Source: Paralichthys olivaceus (lineage: Eukaryota; Chordata; Actinopteri; Pleuronectiformes; Paralichthyidae). From it: a stretch of 64,000 nucleotides of DNA. Both the position numbers and the translations under genes were made by a program. The DNA lies in contig NC_091098.1 of NCBI RefSeq assembly GCF_024713975.1, positions 15,486,316 to 15,550,315 on the forward strand. Reading direction: 5' to 3'. A model generated the notes under the pieces. It searched no databases and was not told where the DNA came from. It worked only from the letters and a program-made list of their open reading frames with translations. Each line of letters begins with the position of its first letter. Position 1 is the stretch's first letter. Below, piece by piece: positions 59,771 through 64,000 of this stretch.

Positions 59771-61099
59771 AATTTCAGCACGTTTCGAGCAAGCAGTGCG
59801 GAGTTATTCACCCTATGGTGAATATGGGTTAGAGTTGCAATTAGGGTTAGGGTTGTGATTAGGGTTAAGGTTAGGGTTAGGGTTGTGATTAGGGTTAGGG
59901 TTAGGGTTGTGATTAGGGTTAGGGTTAGGGATGAGTACCCATTGGAGATCAAGATATTCTTCCATAACTTTTTTTCTGTAGGTCATAGAGACTTGGAAGT
60001 TGGTTCCATCACCACTAATGTGGCTATGCCCGATCCATTGGTACCACCCCCGAGCTTCTACGACCTTTGCAAGTGGTAGGGTTAGGGTTGTGATTAGTGT
60101 TTGCTTTTTGGGTTGTGATTAGGGTTAGGGTTAGGGATGAAAACCTATAGGAGTTCAAGATATTCTTCAATAACTTTTTTTCTGAAGGTCATAGAGACTT
60201 GGAAGTTGGTTCCATCTCCACTAATGTGGCTATGCCCGATCCATTGGGACCATCCCCGAGCTTCTGCGACCTTCACAAATGGTGAAACCACCAAATCTGT
60301 AAAAAAAAGTACAAGATATTTTTGAATAACTTTTTCTCTGAAATTCCTAGAGACTTGGGCATTTCAGGATTGATAAAGGGTAGCCTGCCACGCAACCACA
60401 CCGAATTTCAGCACGTTTCGAGCAAGCAGTGCGGAGTTATTCACCCTATGGTGAATATGGGTTAGAGTTGCAATTAGGGTTAGGGTTGTGATTAGGGTTA
60501 GGGTTAGGGTTGTGATTAGGGTTAGGGTTAGGGTTAGGGTTGTGATTAGGGTTAGGGTTAGGGATGAGTACCCATTGGAGATCAAGATATTCTTCCATAA
60601 CTTTTTTTCTGTAGGTCATAGAGACTTGGAAGTTGGTTCCATCTCCACTAATGTGGCTATGCCCGATCCATTGGTACCACCCCCGAGCTTCTACGACCTT
60701 TGCAAGTGGTAGGGTTAGGGTTGTGATTAGTGTTTGCTTTTTGGGTTGTGATTAGGGTTAGGGTTAGGGATGAAAACCTATAGGAGTTCAAGATATTCTT
60801 CAATAACTTTTTTTCTGAAGGTCATAGAGACTTGGACGTTGGTTCCATCTCCACTAATGTGGCTATGCCCGATCCATTGGGACCATCCCCGAGCTTCTGC
60901 GACCTTCGCAAATGGTGAAACCACCAAATCTGTAAAAAAAAGTACAAGATATTTTTGAATAACTTTTTCTCTGAAATTCCTAGAGACTTGGGCATTTCAG
61001 GATTGATAAAGGGTAGCCTGCCACGCAACCACACCGAATTTCAGCACGTTTCGAGCAAGCAGTGCGGAGTTATTCACCCTATGGTGAATATGGGTTAGA

Positions 61100-64000
61100 G
61101 TTGCAATTAGGGTTAGGGTTGTGATTAGGGTTAGGGTTAGGGTTAGGGTTGTGATTAGGGTTAGGGTTAGGGATGAGTACCCATTGGAGATCAAGATATT
61201 CTTCCATAACTTTTTTTCTGTAGGTCATAGAGACTTGGAAGTTGGTTCCATCTCCACTAATGTGGCTATGCCCGATCCATTGGTACCACCCCCGAGCTTC
61301 AACAACCTTTGCAAGTGGTAGGGTTAGGGTTGTGATTAGTGTTTGCTTTTTGGGTTGTGATTAGGGTTAGGGTTAGGGATGAAAACCTATAGGAGTTCAA
61401 GATATTCTTCAATAACTTTTTTTCTGAAGGTCATAGAGACTTGAAAGTTGGTTCCATCTCCACTAATGTGGCTATGCCCGATCCATTGGGACCATCCCCG
61501 AGCTTCTGCGACCTTCGCACATGGTGAAACCACCAAATCTGTAAAAAAAAGTACAAGATATTTTTGAATAACTTTTTCTCTGAAATTCCTAGAGACTTGG
61601 GCATTTCAGGATTGATAAAGGGTAGCCTGCCACACAACCACACCAAATTTCAGCACGTTTCGAGCAAGCAGTGCGGAGTTATTCACCCTATGGTGAATAT
61701 GGGTTAGAGTTGCAATTAGGGTTAGGGTTGTGATTAGGGTTAGGGTTAGGGTTGTGATTAGGGTTAGGGTTGTGATTAGGGTTAGGGTTAGGGTTAGGGT
61801 TGTGATTAGGGTTAGGGTTAGGGATGAGTACCCATTGGAGATCAAGATATTCTTCCATAACTTTTTTTCTGTAGGTCATAGAGACTTGGAAGTTGGTTCC
61901 ATCTCCACTAATGTGGCTATGCCCGATCCATTGGTACCACCCCCGAGCTTCTACGACCTTTGCAAGTGGTAGGGTTAGGGTTGTGATTAGTGTTTGCTTT
62001 TTGGGTTGTGATTAGGGTTAGGGTTAGGGATGAAAACCTATAGGAGTTCAAGATATTCTTCAATAACTTTTTTTCTGAAGGTCATAGAGACTTGGAAGTT
62101 GGTTCCATCTCCACTAATGTGGCTATGCCCGATCCATTGGGACCATCCCCGAGCTTCTGCGACCTTCGCACATGGTGAAACCACCAAATCTGTAAAAAAA
62201 AGTACAAGATATTTTTGAATAACTTTTTCTCTGAAATTCCTAGAGACTTGGGCATTTCAGGATTGATAAAGGGTAGCCTGCCACGCAACCACACCGAATT
62301 TCAGCACGTTTCGAGCAAGCAGTGCGGAGTTATTCACCCTATGGTGAATATGGGTTAGAGTTGCAATTAGGGTTAGGGTTGTGATTAGGGTTAGGGTTAG
62401 GGTTAGGGTTGTGATTAGGGTTAGGGTTAGGGTTGTGATTAGGGTTAGGGTTAGGGATGAGTACCCATTGGAGATCAAGATATTCTTCCATAACTTTTTT
62501 TCTGTAGGTCATAGAGACTTGGAAGTTGGTTCCATCACCACTAATGTGGCTATGCCCGATCCATTGGTACCACCCCCGAGCTTCTACGACCTTTGCAAGT
62601 GGTAGGGTTAGGGTTGTGATTAGTGTTTGCTTTTTGGGTTGTGATTAGGGTTAGGGTTAGGGATGAAAACCTATAGGAGTTCAAGATATTCTTCAATAAC
62701 TTTTTTTCTGAAGGTCATAGAGACTTGGAAGTTGGTTCCATCTCCACTAATGTGGCTATGCCCGATCCATTGGGACCATCCCCGAGCTTCTGCGACCTTC
62801 GCACATGGTGAAACCACCAAATCTGTAAAAAAAAGTACAAGATATTTTTGAATAACTTTTTCTCTGAAATTCCTAGAGACTTGGGCATTTCAGGATTTAT
62901 AAAGGGTAGCCTGCCACGCAACCACACCGAATTTCAGCACGTTTCGAGCAAGCAGTGCGGAGTTATTCACCCTATGGTGAATATGGGTTAGTTGCAATTA
63001 GGGTTAGGGTTGTGATTAGGGTTAGGGTTAGGGTTGTGATTAGGGTTAGGGTTAGGGTTAGGGTTGTGATTAGGGTTAGGGTTAGGGATGAGTACCCATT
63101 GGAGATCAAGATATTCTTCCATAACTTTTTTTCTGTAGGTCATAGAGACTTGGAAGTTGGTTCCATCTCCACTAATGTGGCTATGCCCGATCCATTGGTA
63201 CCACCCCCGAGCTTCAACAACCTTTGCAAGTGGTAGGGTTAGGGTTGTGATTAGTGTTTGCTTTTTGGGTTGTGATTAGGGTTAGGGTTAGGGATGAAAA
63301 CCTATAGGAGTTCAAGATATTCTTCAATAACTTTTTTTCTGAAGGTCATAGAGACTTGGAAGTTGGTTCCATCTCCACTAATGTGGCTATGCCCGATCCA
63401 TTGGGACCATCCCCGAGCTTCTGCGACCTTCGCACATGGTGAAACCACCAAATCTGTAAAAAAAAGTACAAGATATTTTTGAATAACTTTTTCTCTGAAA
63501 TTCCTAGAGACTTGGGCATTTCAGGATTGATAAAGGGTAGCCTGCCACACAACCACACCAAATTTCAGCACGTTTCGAGCAAGCAGTGCGGAGTTATTCA
63601 CCCTATGGTGAATATGGGTTAGAGTTGCAATTAGGGTTAGGGTTGTGATTAGGGTTAGGGTTAGGGTTGTGATTAGGGTTAGGGTTGTGATTAGGGTTAG
63701 GGTTAGGGTTAGGGTTGTGATTAGGGTTAGGGTTAGGGATGAGTACCCATTGGAGATCAAGATATTCTTCCATAACTTTTTTTCTGTAGGTCATAGAGAC
63801 TTGGAAGTTGGTTCCATCTCCACTAATGTGGCTATGCCCGATCCATTGGTACCACCCCCGAGCTTCTACGACCTTTGCAAGTGGTAGGGTTAGGGTTGTG
63901 ATTAGTGTTTGCTTTTTGGGTTGTGATTAGGGTTAGGGTTAGGGATGAAAACCTATAGGAGTTCAAGATATTCTTCAATAACTTTTTTTCTGAAGGTCAT
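61100..64000 (+). repeat. Long-range copy of 45.2-48.1 kb, offset 15,860 bp
   Basis: The last 2.9 kb repeats the block around 45240-48140 with the same unit spacing (651, 633, 631, 651) and the same private variant ACTTGAAAGTTGG (45580 and 61440). The two-base-deleted tract junction (about 47125 and 62985) also lies 15,860 bases apart. The left boundary falls inside a TTAGGG tract. The right boundary is outside the window. Confidence 0.8.

Larger units (their letters stand above)
30924..64000 (+). repeat. Composite telomere-repeat satellite array (about 50 units, open at right)
   Basis: Tandem units of mostly 600-670 bp fill the rest of the window. A typical unit has, in order: tract 1 (TTAGGG hexamers interrupted by TTGTGA); module A (GATGAGTACCCATTGGAGAT onwards); a short tract 2 with a degenerate TTTGCTTTTT stretch; module B (GATGAAAACCTATAGGAGTT onwards); module C (GTACAAGATATTTTTGAATA onwards); and a tail ending in a 20-base hairpin sequence. 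Modules A, B and C share the core AAGATATT-TT--ATAACTTTTT-TCTG, so they are diverged copies of one ancestral module. Unit length changes are almost all multiples of 6. The G-rich strand is the plus strand throughout. Frames inside are dipeptide-rich or repeated chance frames and not genes. Type of DNA: satellite, subtelomeric or interstitial-telomeric. Confidence 0.95.

Noticed and set aside
31187..64000. Dozens of open frames of 60-103 aa within the satellite (Val-Arg, Leu-Thr or Asn-Pro dipeptide runs; repeated frames starting MKTYRSS or MWLRGRLPF)
   Set aside because: They recur with the satellite period, on both strands and overlapping. They come from TTAGGG hexamers and the module read in different frames. 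No splice or start context and no known domain supports coding.
30924..64000. CRISPR array or similar repeat-spacer structure
   Set aside because: Units are about 600 bp with diverged but homologous intervening sequence, in a vertebrate genome. There are no short direct repeats with unique spacers and no cas genes.
30924..64000. Later erbb3 exons hidden inside the array
   Set aside because: No frame encodes the Cys-rich domain II end, domain III, a membrane segment or kinase motifs. All sequence belongs to the repeating unit.

Overview
The window looks like nuclear DNA of a teleost fish, most likely a percomorph. It holds four intron-containing vertebrate genes with standard GT-AG splice sites. 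It also carries tRNA-derived SINE-type repeats typical of fish, and vertebrate TTAGGG telomere repeats. Nothing in it is bacterial: there are no operons, ribosome binding sites or CRISPR arrays.

Layout. (1) 1-3919: non-coding DNA downstream of wnt1, probably including its 3' UTR and possibly a 3' enhancer. (2) 3920-7387, minus strand: complete wnt1, 4 coding exons, 370 aa. (3) 7388-10705: a 3.3 kb divergent intergenic region shared by wnt1 and wnt10b. (4) 10706-12895, plus strand: complete wnt10b, 4 coding exons, 429 aa. (5) About 17100-20600, plus strand: arf3, with a likely untranslated first exon and 4 coding exons, 181 aa. (6) 20600-24700: repeat-bearing intergenic DNA. (7) 25047-30561, plus strand: the first seven coding exons of erbb3, encoding signal peptide, domain I and part of domain II (290 complete codons). 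(8) 30924-64000: a tandem satellite running off the right edge, with about 50 units of mostly 600-670 bp. Each unit combines telomere-type TTAGGG tracts with a non-telomeric module.

The head-to-head wnt1/wnt10b pair with arf3 next to wnt10b matches the human WNT1-WNT10B-ARF3 order. From memory, human ERBB3 lies elsewhere on the same chromosome arm, so arf3 next to erbb3 would be a fish arrangement. wnt1 and wnt10b encode secreted lipid-modified ligands that are known to be partly redundant at the zebrafish midbrain-hindbrain boundary. arf3 encodes a Golgi GTPase. erbb3 encodes a neuregulin receptor.

The most unusual part is the satellite. It lies directly after erbb3 exon 7, and no later erbb3 exon is seen. 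Either intron 7 has been expanded by at least 33 kb, or a chromosome break or assembly join places erbb3 next to subtelomeric DNA. The array has a simpler short unit at its left edge, nested higher-order duplications (about 1.29, 1.88, 2.31, 2.34, 2.57 and 15.86 kb), contracted units and module hybrids. These are the marks of repeated unequal exchange. All exon boundaries were read by eye from splice signals and reading-frame continuity.
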